A DNA stretch of 64,000 nt from Phytophthora quininea (lineage: Eukaryota > Oomycota > Peronosporomycetes > Peronosporales > Peronosporaceae): assembly GCA_011947345.1 (NCBI GenBank), contig JAAVTG010000379.1:1-64000 (forward strand). The letters run 5' to 3'. Below, piece by piece: positions 11,333 to 23,107 of this stretch. The number at the start of each line of letters is the position of its first letter. The stretch's first letter is position 1. Under the pieces are notes generated by a model. The model did no database searches. It was not told the origin of the DNA and saw only the letters and a list, made by a program, of their open reading frames with translations. The position numbers were made by a program, and so were the translations under genes.

Positions 11333-11438
11333 TTGCACTGCCGGTCAAGCAGGAACACCGCTCGGATGTTATCTTTAGCTGAGACCACCACAAAAGATTG
11401 CTGATCATGTATCAGCAAAAAAAAGTTTCTTCGCTAAC
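11333..11438. promoter_or_regulatory. Shared divergent promoter interval
   Basis: Only about 106 bp separate the start codons of the minus-strand unknown gene (11332) and the plus-strand ALKBH6-like gene (11439), so the two probably share a bidirectional promoter. No named element is claimed. Confidence 0.45.
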
Positions 11439-12361
11439 ATGGCTACATCTGAAGTAGCATTCTCCACCTCACGTTGGACGAGCATGGACTTTCGCCAGCT
11501 GCTGCGTGAAGAACGTCGTCGAGCTCGAGACGCGACGCCTTCCAAGCCGAAGGATGTTCCAATAGTTAAAGACAAAGACGCGAAGCACTTAAAGTTTCTG
11601 CAGCAGTTGCAAAACTCGTCATTGAAGACGTGGGCGACTCGGTACAGCCACAACCTTACAGGTTGTGACGCAATTAGGAGGCTGACATTGTTGCTTTGCA
11701 GGTCTCCGATTAATGTTGAGCAGTTCCGAAGAGGTCCCATTCCAGGAGTGTACTACGTCCCCAATTGGACCACTCCGGAGGAAGAGAAGGCGATTCTAGA
11801 GCGCGTGTACGCTGTGCCAGATGACGACGCCATTTGGGTCAAGCTCAAGCATCGTCGGCTGCAGATGTGGGGAGGACAAGTCAAAGCTCCATTCACGCCC
11901 GTCGTTCTCCCGGACTGGCTAACTCAGATTAGCCAGGCACTCGTGGATGCAGGCATTTTCGAAGAAGACAAGACACCCAACCACGCGCTGATCAACGGTG
12001 GGGTCTTTTGAAGAGCTGGCAATAGAAATACTGTTGGAAAGGAATTGCTTCTGACACTTGCTCTGTAGAGTACGGAGTTGGGGACTGCATTCTTCCCCAT
12101 GAAGACGGACCGAGTTACTTCCCGCTTGTGGCGATTATCAGCGCTGGCGCTGAGTGTCGAGTCACGTACGAACCACATCGCGCACTTGATGGCGACAACG
12201 AAGAATCAGCATCAATAATTCCGCACTTCAGCTTCCAACTCGAACGATGCAGTCTGCTGCTGTTTACGGGCGAGGCCTACACTCGGTACTTACACAGCAT
12301 CGACAACATTGAGGTCGGCACTCGCATTTCACTGACGGTTCGCCACGTCAGTCTTCGCTGA
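11439..12361 (+). CDS. ALKBH6-like 2-oxoglutarate/Fe(II) dioxygenase
   Basis: Three exons, 11439-11641, 11702-11997 and 12069-12361, with introns of 60 and 71 nt. The first intron is a multiple of three with no in-frame stop, so an unspliced ORF passes straight through it. The product shows the AlkB-homologue 6 pattern: PGVYYVPNWTTPEEEKAIL, KHRRLQMWGG, a PNHALIN-to-EYGVGDCILPHEDGP junction created by splicing (HxD iron motif in HED), a distal His in LLFTGEAYTRYLHSI and the 2-oxoglutarate-binding Arg in RISLTVRH. Members of this family are demethylase-type oxygenases of the double-stranded beta-helix fold; the ALKBH6 substrate is not firmly established. The N-terminal 45 residues are basic and unconserved. 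Confidence 0.88.
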
Positions 12362-12588
12362 TGTCGAGTAAAAGTTTAAAGAACCCTATGCTTGAGATAT
12401 TTGTGATGCATGGGATGGTAATGAGTGAAGTGAAGCGTTTCTTGTCGGGGATTTATTGTTGTCGGGATCTTCATTTCTTTAGTGAGCACATCGAAATCGT
12501 ATGCGACTTTGCTTGCCATTTATACCTGCTCCGATTTCAGACTTTTTCGAGTCTCAGGAAAGATTCGCACAACGAGACTTGCTCGCCA

Positions 12589-13583
12589 ATGCCAGCTTCA
12601 CCTCCGTCACCGCGGCACACGCTCCGAGCAATGTCCGGTCAGTTCCCCGGTCGAGCCACGGACATTGGCAGAGCACGAGAAAGAATCAGCAACCTCCTCC
12701 TGCCGGTGGATCCCCGAGCAAATACGTCGATGGTGGTAGCCAACAACGAAGCCAGCTTAGTCATGGACGACTTTGCCATCAACACCCCAACTTTCGTGAC
12801 GTTGGACAGCGCTATGAAGATGAAGTCGTGTGAAGTGTTTTGGTGCGTGCTATCTTGGGTGTAGATGCTTCTTAGAAGTGCTGACGATGAGAATTCTTCT
12901 ACAGGCGTAATGTGAATGTGCAGCTAGTTTGCTCACGAGAGTCATCGACTGACCATTCTGGACTCTACTCGGCGGTGCTCTGTGTTCGTCGACATCGCCG
13001 CCACGGATTATTCAGAAGCTCTGAGCTCATCATCGCCCTCGATCGACGAATGCACCCCATTCGACTGCTGGCATCGAGACCAAAGGATATCTGCAAGTTC
13101 ACCATCGGCATCGAGTTTGGTTGGAAAGCCAAGCAAGTCTGGTTCCGTGCTCCGAACCACGCAGTGTTCGAGTGGACGTCGGTCATTCGGGCAGCACTGC
13201 AGCCGAACGGTGGCAGTCGTTTGGAACACCAGTCGCTTGCCAAATGGATTGAAGGCAGCGCGGTCTCAACCGTGTCGGAGACACCAGCCGAAATGACCCC
13301 GATGTCGATGTCTTGCACGTCGACAGTGACGCCTCGTACTTCCACTTTTGAGCGAGACTCGTACGCAGTCGGACTCTCCAGCAGCTACCACTCGGAAATT
13401 CCAGACGACGAATGGATCCGTGAAAGCGTAGAACCACCAGCTCATTCAGAGTTATATGAGCTTTGCGAGAACGATAGGGTCTCGAAAATCAACGCGGTGA
13501 AGCAGAACTACCGCGGAAACTGTAGGATGTTGGTGCGACCAAGTCGCAGCAATCGTCACAGTCGTTATGCTGCAGGTCGTTAG
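12589..13583 (+). CDS. PH-like domain protein
   Basis: Two exons, about 12589-12827 and 12905-13583, with a 77-nt intron; splicing makes a codon from TC and G and joins AMKMKS to RNVNVQLVC. The second exon resembles a pleckstrin-homology core: SGLYSAVLCVRR, ELIIALDRRMHPIRLL, CKFTIGIEFGWKAKQVWF, RAPNHAVFEWTSVIRAAL, the last carrying the invariant Trp of the PH C-terminal helix. PH domains bind phosphoinositides or proteins at membranes; the ligand is unknown here. The C-terminal third is Ser/Thr-rich with a basic end (RMLVRPSRSNRHSR). The start is uncertain: ATGs at 12589 and 12631 are both in frame. Confidence 0.65.
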
Positions 13584-13727
13584 TCGTAAGCACCAAGAAT
13601 CAATTCGCCACCAACAAATTATCCACGAGAGAGCAATGTGATGAACTAACCAACTGACCAACAGGCCAGCATGGCACACTTGTCTTATTGGATTGGCACT
13701 TGGTGCACGCTGGCTAAGACGACAGGT

Positions 13728-15039
13728 TTACATGATGGGGAGGTACAGCGGCTCCTCCTGCACGAACGGCAGCGCGGCGATCTTCTGGCACATGGAGCGC
13801 ACCTTGGAGAGCAGTGAAGTCTCAGTCGTCACGACGAACTGCACGTTGGCACGGTCCACGATGGGCGCCTGCAGGATCGAGTAGATGGACACACCGCTCT
13901 CCTCCGCGAGCTGACCGACGTGGCGGATAACTCCCAGGCCGTCCGTGATGGTGATACGCACGTAGAAGTGAGCCTCGTAGTCGGGCTGCAGCGTGAGCGG
14001 CTGGTCGGCCTTGAACGGGTCGAGTGGGGCGTCGCCGCGGGCCAGTTGGATGATGTCGTTCATGACCGAGTTTGCAGTCGGGAAACGACCGGCGCCAGGA
14101 CCCACGTAGGCGCTGCTGTCGAGGTTGTCAGAGCGCACGTTGACCAAGTTGGTGGCGCCACTGATGCTGGCGATCACGTTGCTGTGCTTGACCACGACGG
14201 GGATACGTAGACCGTCACCTCCTGAGGTTTGCCGCTTTTGTGGTCCGCCGGCTTGAGCTGCTTGGCCACGCCCAGCAGTTTGATGGTGCTGTCCATCATC
14301 CTGGCGTATTCAAAGTCGGCCGACGAGATGCGCGAGATGCCAACGGTGGGGATCTCGTTGGGCTTGACAACGCTTCCGAAGCCCAACTTGGCCAGGATGG
14401 CGATCTTGGACTGCACGTCGAAGCCGTCCACGTCGGCGCTGGGGTTGGCCTCAGCAAAGCCCAGATCCTGGGCCTCTTTAAGCACGGCGTCGTAGGCCAC
14501 GCCCTCGGCCTCCATCTTAGACAGCATGTAGTTGGTCGTGCCGTTCATGATGCCGGCGATCTCCGTGATGTTGTCGCTGTTGTAAGCGCCCTGCAGTGTG
14601 TGGATGATGGGGATGCCTCCAGCCACGGCCGCCTCGTAGCCGAAACGAACCCCGGGTGCTGGCGCAGCAGATCCACGAGCTCCGGCATGAAGTTGGCCAC
14701 CAGCGCCTTGTTGGCCGTCACCACGTGCTTGCCGGCGCGGATGGCGCCGAAGACCACGTCCTTGGCGTCGTCCACGCCGCCCATGAGCTCCACCACGCAG
14801 TTGATCTGCTCATCCTCCAGGATGTCGCTGTACTTGCTCGTGAACGTCGTCTGCGAGCCCTCGAGGTGCTGCAGGTCGCGCTTCTTAGCCACGTTCTGCA
14901 CGCAGATCTTGGACACCAGGGCGTCCACGCCCATGGCCTGCAGCGACTGGCGCCGCACGGGGCTGTGCAACAGGTCGAACACGCCGCCGCCCACGGTGCC
15001 GCAGCCGAAGAGACCGATGTTGAGCTTGATGCGAGCCAT
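13728..15039 (-). CDS. Homoserine dehydrogenase with C-terminal ACT domain (two frame breaks)
   Basis: Catalyses NAD(P)H-dependent reduction of aspartate semialdehyde to homoserine on the threonine/methionine route. The start at 15039 gives MARIKLNIGLFGCGTVGGG, a Rossmann nucleotide-binding loop at residues 7-18; then VVELMGG, GKHVVTANKALVAN, YEAAVAGGIPII, GIMNGTTNYMLSKM and DVDGFDVQSKIAILAKLGFG, which contain the substrate and catalytic Lys/Asp positions. The tail (YVRITITDGLGVIRHVGQL...) is an ACT regulatory domain, suggesting allosteric feedback. The frame is lost at 14650-14653 (GGGG on the coding strand) and 14199-14202 (CCCC); at both places one more base restores conserved sequence and no intron fits. 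Sequence error is more likely than a pseudogene because conservation is undisturbed on either side. Confidence 0.92.
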
Positions 15040-15225
15040 TGACGTAGCTACAGGGAGGAGGAGGATTCCAAAGTGACGATCGAAAGTCGTTTGCGCATAT
15101 GAAAAAAATAGTGGAGACCAGCACGAGACCACATGTTTTTCTTGTAAAAGGTTTGGGATGGCAGAAATCGATTTGAAAACGAGCTGTTCGTCTACTGAAT
15201 TCGTCGACATCGTGGACCTTCTCTT

Positions 15226-17856
15226 CTACTTGCATCCGAGCCAGGCTTCCTCTTTCGGGTCGCACTTCGGTCCAACATGTCGTTGGATCTCTACGCGTCT
15301 CACTTCGATGAAGAGCGGGTCGACGTTGCACGCGATGACCTGCATCCTGCTGCTGTAGCACATTCCTTCCATCGCCACGCCTGGAATCGCGCACTGGCGG
15401 TACATGACGCCGCTGCACATTGCAATGCGCTCTGGCGTCGGGAAATCCGACAGTCTCTCCACGGCGAACGGCACGGCAGGCTTCTGGCAGATTGCGAACG
15501 AAAACTTTTTGAAGATGACGCGTGTTGCTGGTGTCGGGTGACGAGGGTCGTCTGGCGCCAAACACGAAGCAGCAGGAACGTTGTAAACCGAGTCGGGCTG
15601 GCAGAAGGAGTCGCTGAGGTTACAAGCGTCGATGAATCCGTTGCAGCACAAGTTGTTGGGTCGGAACACGGAAAATCTCGACAGTTTAGAGAGACTCGAC
15701 ATGTCCGGCACGGCCGGTACTTGCTGGATATGCGCAAGGGCCAACGACTCCAAACTCGTAAGGTGGTCTAATAGCGGCAACTCTTTGAGCGACACGAGCA
15801 CTGCGAAGACAATACTGCGCAAATTTGGGGTCCCGTCGAACGCCGGAAGTGCTTTCAGGTTGCGGTGGTTAGCGAGATGAAGGAACGTGAACTCGGGCAG
15901 ATCGCTGAAGAGATCGGGAGGCAACGTCACGAGGTTTTCGCTCCCATCTTTGCCTTCGACATGTCTGGATTGCAGTGGCAAAACCAGGTGTTAGAACGAC
16001 AAAGAATTGTTTTCCTAGGCAGGCTACGAACAGATATTGGAGAGCCTTGAACTCCCTGGTCCAACTCGGAATCTCCGCTGTGCTAGTGTAAATCATCGAT
16101 CTACAAAATACGCATTAGCTATCCCAAAAAGTGGTTTTATCTGAGACCACGCACATTGTCTGAAGGTCTTTGCAGCGCCGCAATTCCTCTGGCCAATGCA
16201 CAAGCTGTCGATTAATCAGCTGCAGCCCATGCAGCAAACCCGACATTGCGAGCGCTCTCACTTTTTCCGTAACATCCTCTGGGAAATCCCATTCTTGAAG
16301 TGACTTTGGGGCGCGATCACCGTAGATCATCATGATGCAAGGACACAGAGTATCTCGCCTCCACCCGTAGCTAAACGCGACGCATTCCGGGTAACCAGCG
16401 CACGCTTCACGGGACTTTGAGACTGCCATACACGTGAAGGCCACAATGAAAATACTTGACAACAGGAACAGTAGGCCCACCCAGCGCGGAACTCTTCTCT
16501 GCTGCTGTTGTTGTTTGACTTTGTGGGGTCGACAAAATGAACACTTGACAGGCGCCGCGAGCTCAGCACTCGATGTCTCTGTGTAATGAGCACTATAATC
16601 ACTCGATGGTACCGGTAACAAAAGGACAAATTCATGCCAATTGTCAGCGCGAAATCCAAAGCCCCACTGATGCGCAGCGAGTCGAAGTTGATCAGAAGAG
16701 AGCAACTTCAGCAGGGTCTGCTTGCATTCGCGCGTACCGCTCGAAGTTTCCTTCAAAAGTATTTCGGCGTTTACCAAGTATACCTCGCGATCGAAAGAGA
16801 AATTGTACATGCAGTAGCCCAGAACGGCGATCGGATAGAGCACGGCAGCGGCAAGATCAAATCTACATAAAACAATCTCTTAGAGCAGGAATTGAAGTCA
16901 CTGACCACGCATATAGCACGTACCCAGAGTCGATAAGAACTTCGGCGAAAGCAGAGTTTTTGCCGGAAAAGATATTCAGCGTTGCCGATAACCCGTTCAG
17001 ACACATGAACGACGCATAGCCATACACCAAACTGGCAGGAAGACCCTGGTTTAGCGAGCGTCGCAGGACTAGACCCTGCACAACGATATCACTCGCCTTG
17101 TGGATTGCATTCTGCGTACAAGAAAACAAGTGTTAGCTACCAACTTGTCCTACAGCGCTGGCATCTTCTACCTGTACGTACAAAGAACTTGCGGTTGACA
17201 GCATTGAAGCCTGTCAGATTCGCGTAGAAAGTATGGATGGCTTGAAGTCGGAGCTGCATTCTGGGCGAGCATTTCAGCATCCACTTCTCGTACAGTGTTT
17301 TCCACGCTCGCACAATCGGCGAATCGCGTTTGGCTCGACAAAGCCCCGCCACGGTATGTCGGAAACGCAGCATTCTCACCAGTGCCATGCCATAGCAAAC
17401 AGCAACAACAACAAGTCCAGCAACACTCGACCACTTGACGAACGGGGCCCTCTCCACTATGAGCCAAAAGTTGCCGTTGTCGTAGTCTCCCGTGTTCATG
17501 AGGATATTCGCGGCCTCGTTTGGCGCCACCGTGATAACAATCAGCAGTGCAGTCCACACAATGCAGACGATTACGACAGCCAACAGAGCAGCACCAAGCC
17601 CACCAAACGCTCGTCTGAAAGTGAGGTTGGACGGTATTTCAACCAGTTGCTTGAGCTGTCGCCGAGAGTTCGTCTTATTCGGCTCTGTGGAAAAGGCTTG
17701 CGTGGGGACAATTTTCTTCTTGAAGCCGCTCATTTTGTCAAGAAATGACGCTGAGCTGAAGATCTCGCTTGCTGAAGAGGCCTCCGTGATGAAAATCGTC
17801 GACGGAGGAGTCCGAACGAGCGAGATTTTGCGCTCTTTGCTCGGCGCCACGCTCAT
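15226..17856 (-). CDS. Multi-pass membrane protein with C-terminal Cys-rich LRR region (copy A)
   Basis: Five exons: 17856-17182, 17111-16924, 16862-16155, 16100-16032, 15964-15226; introns of 70, 61, 54 and 67 nt. About 790 residues. Hydrophobic segments: two in exon 1 (LLAVVIVCIVWTALLI, LVVVAVCYGMALV), one in exon 2 (YGYASFMCLNGLSATLNIF), three in exon 3 (VLYPIAVLGYCMYNF, ALTIGMNLSFCY, GLLFLLSSIFIVAF). The last two exons give leucine-rich repeats (SLPPDLFSDLPEFTFLHL-like, NLRSIVFAVLVSLKELPLL) and a Cys-rich tail (NNLCCNGFIDACN, GMCYSSRMQVIACN). Two one-base losses break exon 3 (about 16691-16700 and 16755-16758); comparison with copy B shows the intended frame. It lies in tandem with copy B, 86 bp downstream. 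Probably an oomycete surface-protein family; ligand and topology unknown. Confidence 0.75.
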
Positions 17857-17941
17857 TTTGTTCCCAATCCCAGCAACGAGAGCGTGGCGCTGGACACCTA
17901 TGATTAGGCTGGTCGGCGTAAATAGTGTATTGCTCCCTTGC

Positions 17942-18800
17942 TCAAAAACGACCGGTTGGCAGTAAACAGCCGAGCCACGCTTCTTCTCGAGGGTCACAAG
18001 GCAGACCAACACGTCCCTGGATTTGCACCCTCCTCACCTGAATGAAAGGCTGGTCCACATTGCAGGCCACGACCTGCATCCGAGCACTGTAGCACATGCC
18101 CAGCATACCGTTGACTGTTACACGAGGGACCTCGCACTGTCGGTAGAGAACGCCACCGCACATGGCGATCCTCTCCACGGAAGGCATATACGGCAAAGCT
18201 TCAATCGCCAAAGGCAGTGGAGTCCTGTGGCAAACGGATGCTGAGAAGCGTTCAAAAATCTGCTGTGTAGCTGGTGTCGCTCGTCGTGGGTCATCTTCGG
18301 CAAGACACGACGTTCCAGGCTCGTTGAACACGGGGTCGTACTTGCAATAAGTGTCGTTCAGATTGCATGGTCCAATAAACCCGTTGCAGCACACGCGATT
18401 CGGTCGGTATAATGTGAGACGCGACAAACTGGTGAGAGGTGCCATGTCTGGGATGGCATCGATTTGCGGAATTTGGACAAGTGCCAGCGCTTCTAGCCGT
18501 GATAAATGCGTCAGCGATGGCAGCTTAGTGACCGACAGAAGAATCGCTAGGGTCAGGCTCTGCAGGTTAGCCGTGGCTTCAAAGCTCGGTATCCCTGCGA
18601 GATGGTAATGGTTGCCCAGATGGACGAAGGTAAGCGCTGGAAGATCGCTGAAAAGGTTCGAGGGCAGGGAGACAAGATTCCGACTGCCATATTTGCCCTC
18701 AACATGTTTGTAAACAGCGAATAGAGCAACACAAAATGGCGAGGAACCGCTCAAAACGACTAAAGAGCACTTACAGGAAACTGAGCTGCTTGAGCTCGGT
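17942..18800 (-). pseudogene. LRR membrane protein copy B, 3' part (cut by Gypsy)
   Basis: Encodes the LRR and Cys-rich tail matching copy A almost block for block (HVEGKYGSRNLVSLPSNLF, NRVCCNGFIGPCN, MCYSARMQVVACN, EEAWLGC). The exon end at 18775-18800 reads ELKQLSFL before a GTAAGT donor, which joins across the transposon to YTSTEELPSWI at 28022 and onward; copy A has YTSTAEIPSW at the same place. The splice acceptor used in copy A (AG before ACATG) is AA here (18708-18709), a second lesion besides the insertion. The gene is therefore dead irrespective of base-calling problems. Confidence 0.85.
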
Positions 18801-19193
18801 TGTTACGAAGTTAGCAGAGCTCTCGGTGTAGCCGGAGCTCTGACTAACGAGGATCTTGGTAGCACTTAAGAGGAAGCAGGTCGTTTATTTAATTGTTGAG
18901 TCGTGCGCGTTCTCGCTCAGTCTTAGAAGTCTTAGAAGAATCACACGTCTGCTTGGCCAGAGCAGTGAAGACTTGTCTTGTCTTTGGTTGATTCAAGAAT
19001 GAATGGGACGAGTTGCCCCTCCGTTCGGTGCTTCGACTTAAGCCTCATTCTTTCCGCACTCGCTACTCCATACTAATCTTACGCCTTGTTAAAATGGCTG
19101 CTTGTCATTGGTTTATCCCGAGCATCTGCTCCTCTGGGTACTCGTCCGTTGCTTCTTGCTCCTGGCTCCTGGCTTCATCATGATCCTGTCACA
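18801..19193 (-). repeat. Gypsy 3' LTR (393 bp)
   Basis: TGTTACGAAG...CCTGTCACA, paired with the split copy at 24487-24555 plus 27698-28021. Preceded by the target duplication TCGGT. Confidence 0.95.
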
Positions 19194-19264
19194 TTCCCTT
19201 CTCCAAGAGAAGGTCTTGGTTTGTCATGACCTCTTGATATTCCCACCGCCAAGAGAAGTCCTTA

Positions 19265-22200
19265 CTATTGCTGTCGTTTCTTTGTTTTCTGTTTTCTCTG
19301 GGTCTTGAGCTTTCGATGATATCGATTGACCAAATCAAGGACGTATTGCAGGTTTTCGAGAGGTTCCCATGTTAGTTCTGCTTGTCCTATCCACTTCACG
19401 TGATTTTCTTGCTTGCCATTTCGTTTTCGGCAGCCGACAATATCCTCAACCAATTCTCCTCACTACCATCAGGCAATCGCACCTTGAAAATCGTCTGATC
19501 TGGCCGGTCACTAGGCATGTATGGCTTTAACATTGATGTATGAAAGACGGGGTGGAATTTCACTCGAGTTGGTAGTTCCAGTCGGTAGTAATCGTGTCCA
19601 ACTTGTTCATCAACTGCATATGGACCAATCCACCTCGGTCCCAACTCCAACTTGTGCCAGCATGAAATGTAGCCAAATTTGCAGTAGACGATAGTACGAG
19701 GTCGCCGACAGCAAACTGCTGGATTGGTCTGTGTTGATCATAGATGTGACTCATGCGATCCTGTGACGACTGCAAGGCTCGTCTTGCTGTGGCTAGCAAG
19801 TCTTGTTGGGTTTCGATGAATTCTTTACTTAGGGTACTATTAGCACGAGCCGTCAGCGAGTTATCTTGTTGTAGTGTTCGCAGAGAGATTGGTGTCATCG
19901 GCAGATATCCCAAGTCAGCTTTGAAGGGAGACATCTGAATAGACGCTTGGTAACGCGAGTTGTAGGCAAACTCCGCTAGCGCTAACAGTTCATCCCAATC
20001 ATCGCTGTTACTATTGCTAAATGCACGCAGAAAATTCTCAATAGTTTGATTGACCCGCTCTGTTACTCCATTCGCTTGTTGTCGGAAAGCTGCGGCCAGC
20101 TTCTGACGCGTGCCAAGCATCGCACACAGATTCGTCCATAGCTCAGAAGTAAACGTTGGGTCTCGATCTGATAATATCTCTTCTGGTACTCCATGCAGCA
20201 CAAACACGCGGTCTCGGTACAAGGTAGCTGTTTCAAGTGTCATGACATTCGTTGTTGCTGGTAGGAAATGCGCCCTTTTGGTTAATCGATCGATCACGAC
20301 CATGATTGCATCGTACCCTGACTTCATTTCTGGTAGCGCAACGATAAAGTCCATTGCAAGATGCGTCCATCTTGCTGTTGGAATTGGATGGGATCGTAGC
20401 AGTCCTGGGGGCTTCGTAGTTCGTCCTTTCGTGCGCTGACAAACTTCGCAGGATCGAACATACGCTCGTACGGATCGCTCCAAGTTACGCCAATAGTAAG
20501 TTTTTTCCACCAACCGTAACGTTCTATCAACTCCAGGATGTCCATACCACTTCACGTCGTGAAATTCGTACAGAAGAGAATCAATAATTTCACCAATGTT
20601 GGGCAGAACAAGTCGTGATTGTTCATCGCTTAGCGCTCGGTACAATATCTGCTTATTACACGTGCTGTATCTTCCTAAGTGTCGAATTGCTGTCTTGATT
20701 TTCTGGTTGTCACCACTGAGCTGCTGTTTTAATTCAGCTGTGAACTGATCTTCATCATACCGGCTTACCGCTTCCTCCACCAGGCTTGCTAAGTCGTTTT
20801 CCACACGCTCCTGTACTTGTTTTCTTGTGCTGATAACCGCGAGAGTTACGAGTTCATGCTCCATAAAGTCTGGTCGGCGGGATATCCCATCAGCGACAAT
20901 GTTTTCACTGCCCGGTATGTAGCGAAATTTAATAGGGTACTCGCTGAGCTCATCATACCACCGAGCCACGCGACGCGATATCGTCTTCTGTGTAAACAGA
21001 GTTTCTAGCGAGCGGTGGTCTGTCTCGACGACGAAAGGCTTGTCGAGAAGATACACTCTCCACAATCGAAGCCCGAATAGGATTGCCAGTAACTCCTTCT
21101 CGCGAATAGAGTAGTTCTTCTCGGCGTCTTTATATTTTCTGCCTCCAAAGGCTACAGGTCTTTCCACTACTTCATCTCCGTTAACTACCTCTTGGATGAG
21201 AACCCCACCAATGGCCCGATCACTCGCATCCATTCGCAAACTAAATGGTTTGTTAAAATCCGGAATTGCTAGCACCGGAGTTGAGCCAATTTTTGCTTGA
21301 GCGCTTGAAAATGCGCACAAAGTTCATCCGTCCAGCTGATGGCTCGCTTGCTTGGCCCCTTCAACATGCCAAATAAAGGACCAGCATCGGACGCAAAGTC
21401 GCGACAAAATCGTTGTACGTATGCCGCAGTACCCAAGAACGACTGCAGTTCGCTCCAGGTCCGTGGCAATGGCCAGTCGTGAAGAATGGTGACTTTCTTT
21501 GGATCGATTCTTACGCCTTCTCTCCCGACATAATCTCCTAAGCAGGGAATCTCATCCGAGCAGAACACGCATTTCGAAAGCTTAACGTAGAATTTGTGCT
21601 TTTCCAGCCGCGTTAGAACTCGGTCAAGCGCCGCCAAATGGTCTTCTAGCGAGCTCGATCTCGTATAGATATAGATATCATCAAAGTAAGACTGGCACAT
21701 ATCACTTAGATCCTTTAACGCTCTTCGAATTCCTTCATTGAATGTGGCAGGTGCGTTCGATAACCTGATTGGGAGGACCAGATACTCGTAGGATCCATCG
21801 GCAGTCTGAAAAGCAGTAAATTGCACATCTCCATCTCTCATGCAAAATTGATAGTATCCACTCAATAAGTCCATGGACGAATACCAGTACGACCCTGCCA
21901 TCTTCTCGATAATCGTGTCCTTGCGAGGCATAGGTAACGTACGTCGTATAGTGTGCGAGTTCATGGCCCTGTAGTCATGGACTATCCTCCAACCCACGGG
22001 TTTTTACGCAGAATGTGGGGGCCCCGTGGGGAGAAGTTGACGGGCGAATTAGCCCGGCAGCCAGCATTTCGTCGACCCAGTCCCTTATTACTCGTTCTTG
22101 AGCGGGTGACTGTCGCCATTTTCGCCGGAATATCGGTTCCCTTGTATCCACCTCCATTTGATGCTCGCCATGCTCGGGAGCTGGTAAGCAAGACGGCGAC

Positions 22201-23063
22201 TTCTGCTGAAACACGCCTTGATGCTGTAGCAAAACAGGATATTCAGGATGACCTCGATAGCTGTCTAAGCCAACCGGTTCTTCTCTTTGTTTTGCCTCTT
22301 TTTCTGTTGCTGGGCTTATCACAAATATACACTCGATATCCTTCGGCTTTTTCAGCATCCGCCGGAATTGTTTCCCAGTGATGTACTTTGTTGTTCCGCT
22401 TTGAGCCGAAAAGTATCCGCCTGTGAAAAGGTTGATGTTTTTATCTTCCGAATGCCGCGGTGAAATAGGATGTCGCTCACCTCCTACCTTCAGTGCCGGG
22501 TGATTTGGTTTGTGCGGTGTTTTCACGTCTCGCTTTTGACTCTTCTTTTGCTACCAGATTTTCTTCATTCACCTTGGCATCGGGTTGCAAGCGTGGCCTC
22601 ACTTTTCTTCCACCCAGTCGATGTCGGGGTTTACTTCTTTTAACCACGGAGTGCCAAGAAGAATGTCTTGTTTTTCTGGTACATCAATGACTAGAAAGTC
22701 ATTAACGTACGGCTTGAATTGATCCATGTAAATAGTGAGCTTGGCTGTCTTGATGGGGACTAATATCTTCTGCTTGGCAGCTAGCGTTACCTCCATCAAC
22801 TTGTGGTGGTCGACGACTTTATCCCACAAATTATTCGCCGTGCAAAAGTCTGGGCTGATTCCATCCATCGTAGCACCACTATCGATAAAGTTTAAGTTTA
22901 AGATGCAAATATCCTGCACCGAATAATGCACCGTGCTCCGAACATGAAGCAGACAAAAATATGAACGCTTAAATGGATATGTTTCTTGGTTTTCACAGTC
23001 GTCTTCATCATTAATTGTCACGTCACGTAATTGAGACTCCACAATACAGAGTGGGTCGAGCAA
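19265..23063 (-). pseudogene. Gypsy pol remnant: protease, RT, RNase H, integrase, chromodomain
   Basis: Five overlapping frames. 22599-23063 has the aspartic protease motif FIDSGAT. 21975-22526 and 21269-21997 contain the reverse transcriptase (HGAPTFCVK, WRIVHDYRAMN, QSYFDDIYIYT with the catalytic Asp pair). 19560-21320 carries RNase H (LRMDASDRAIGGVL, IREKELLAIL, VVETDHRSLETLF), the integrase zinc region (HGHPG-like, CEVCQRTKG) and integrase core (MDFIVALP, LSDRDPTF, GVTERVNQTIENFL). 19265-19453 is a chromodomain (HVKWIGQAELTWEPLENL), which in this family directs integration to marked chromatin. Frame breaks near 22000, 21300 and 19600 prevent one polyprotein. Confidence 0.9.
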
Positions 23064-23107
23064 CTCATCACTACGTCCCCCAGAGTGCTCGACCTCTAGT
23101 GGACCTT

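Noticed and set aside
11642..11701. Reading straight through intron 1 of the ALKBH6-like gene
   Set aside because: It is a multiple of three without stops, but has clean GT-AG ends, normal intron length and non-conserved translation.
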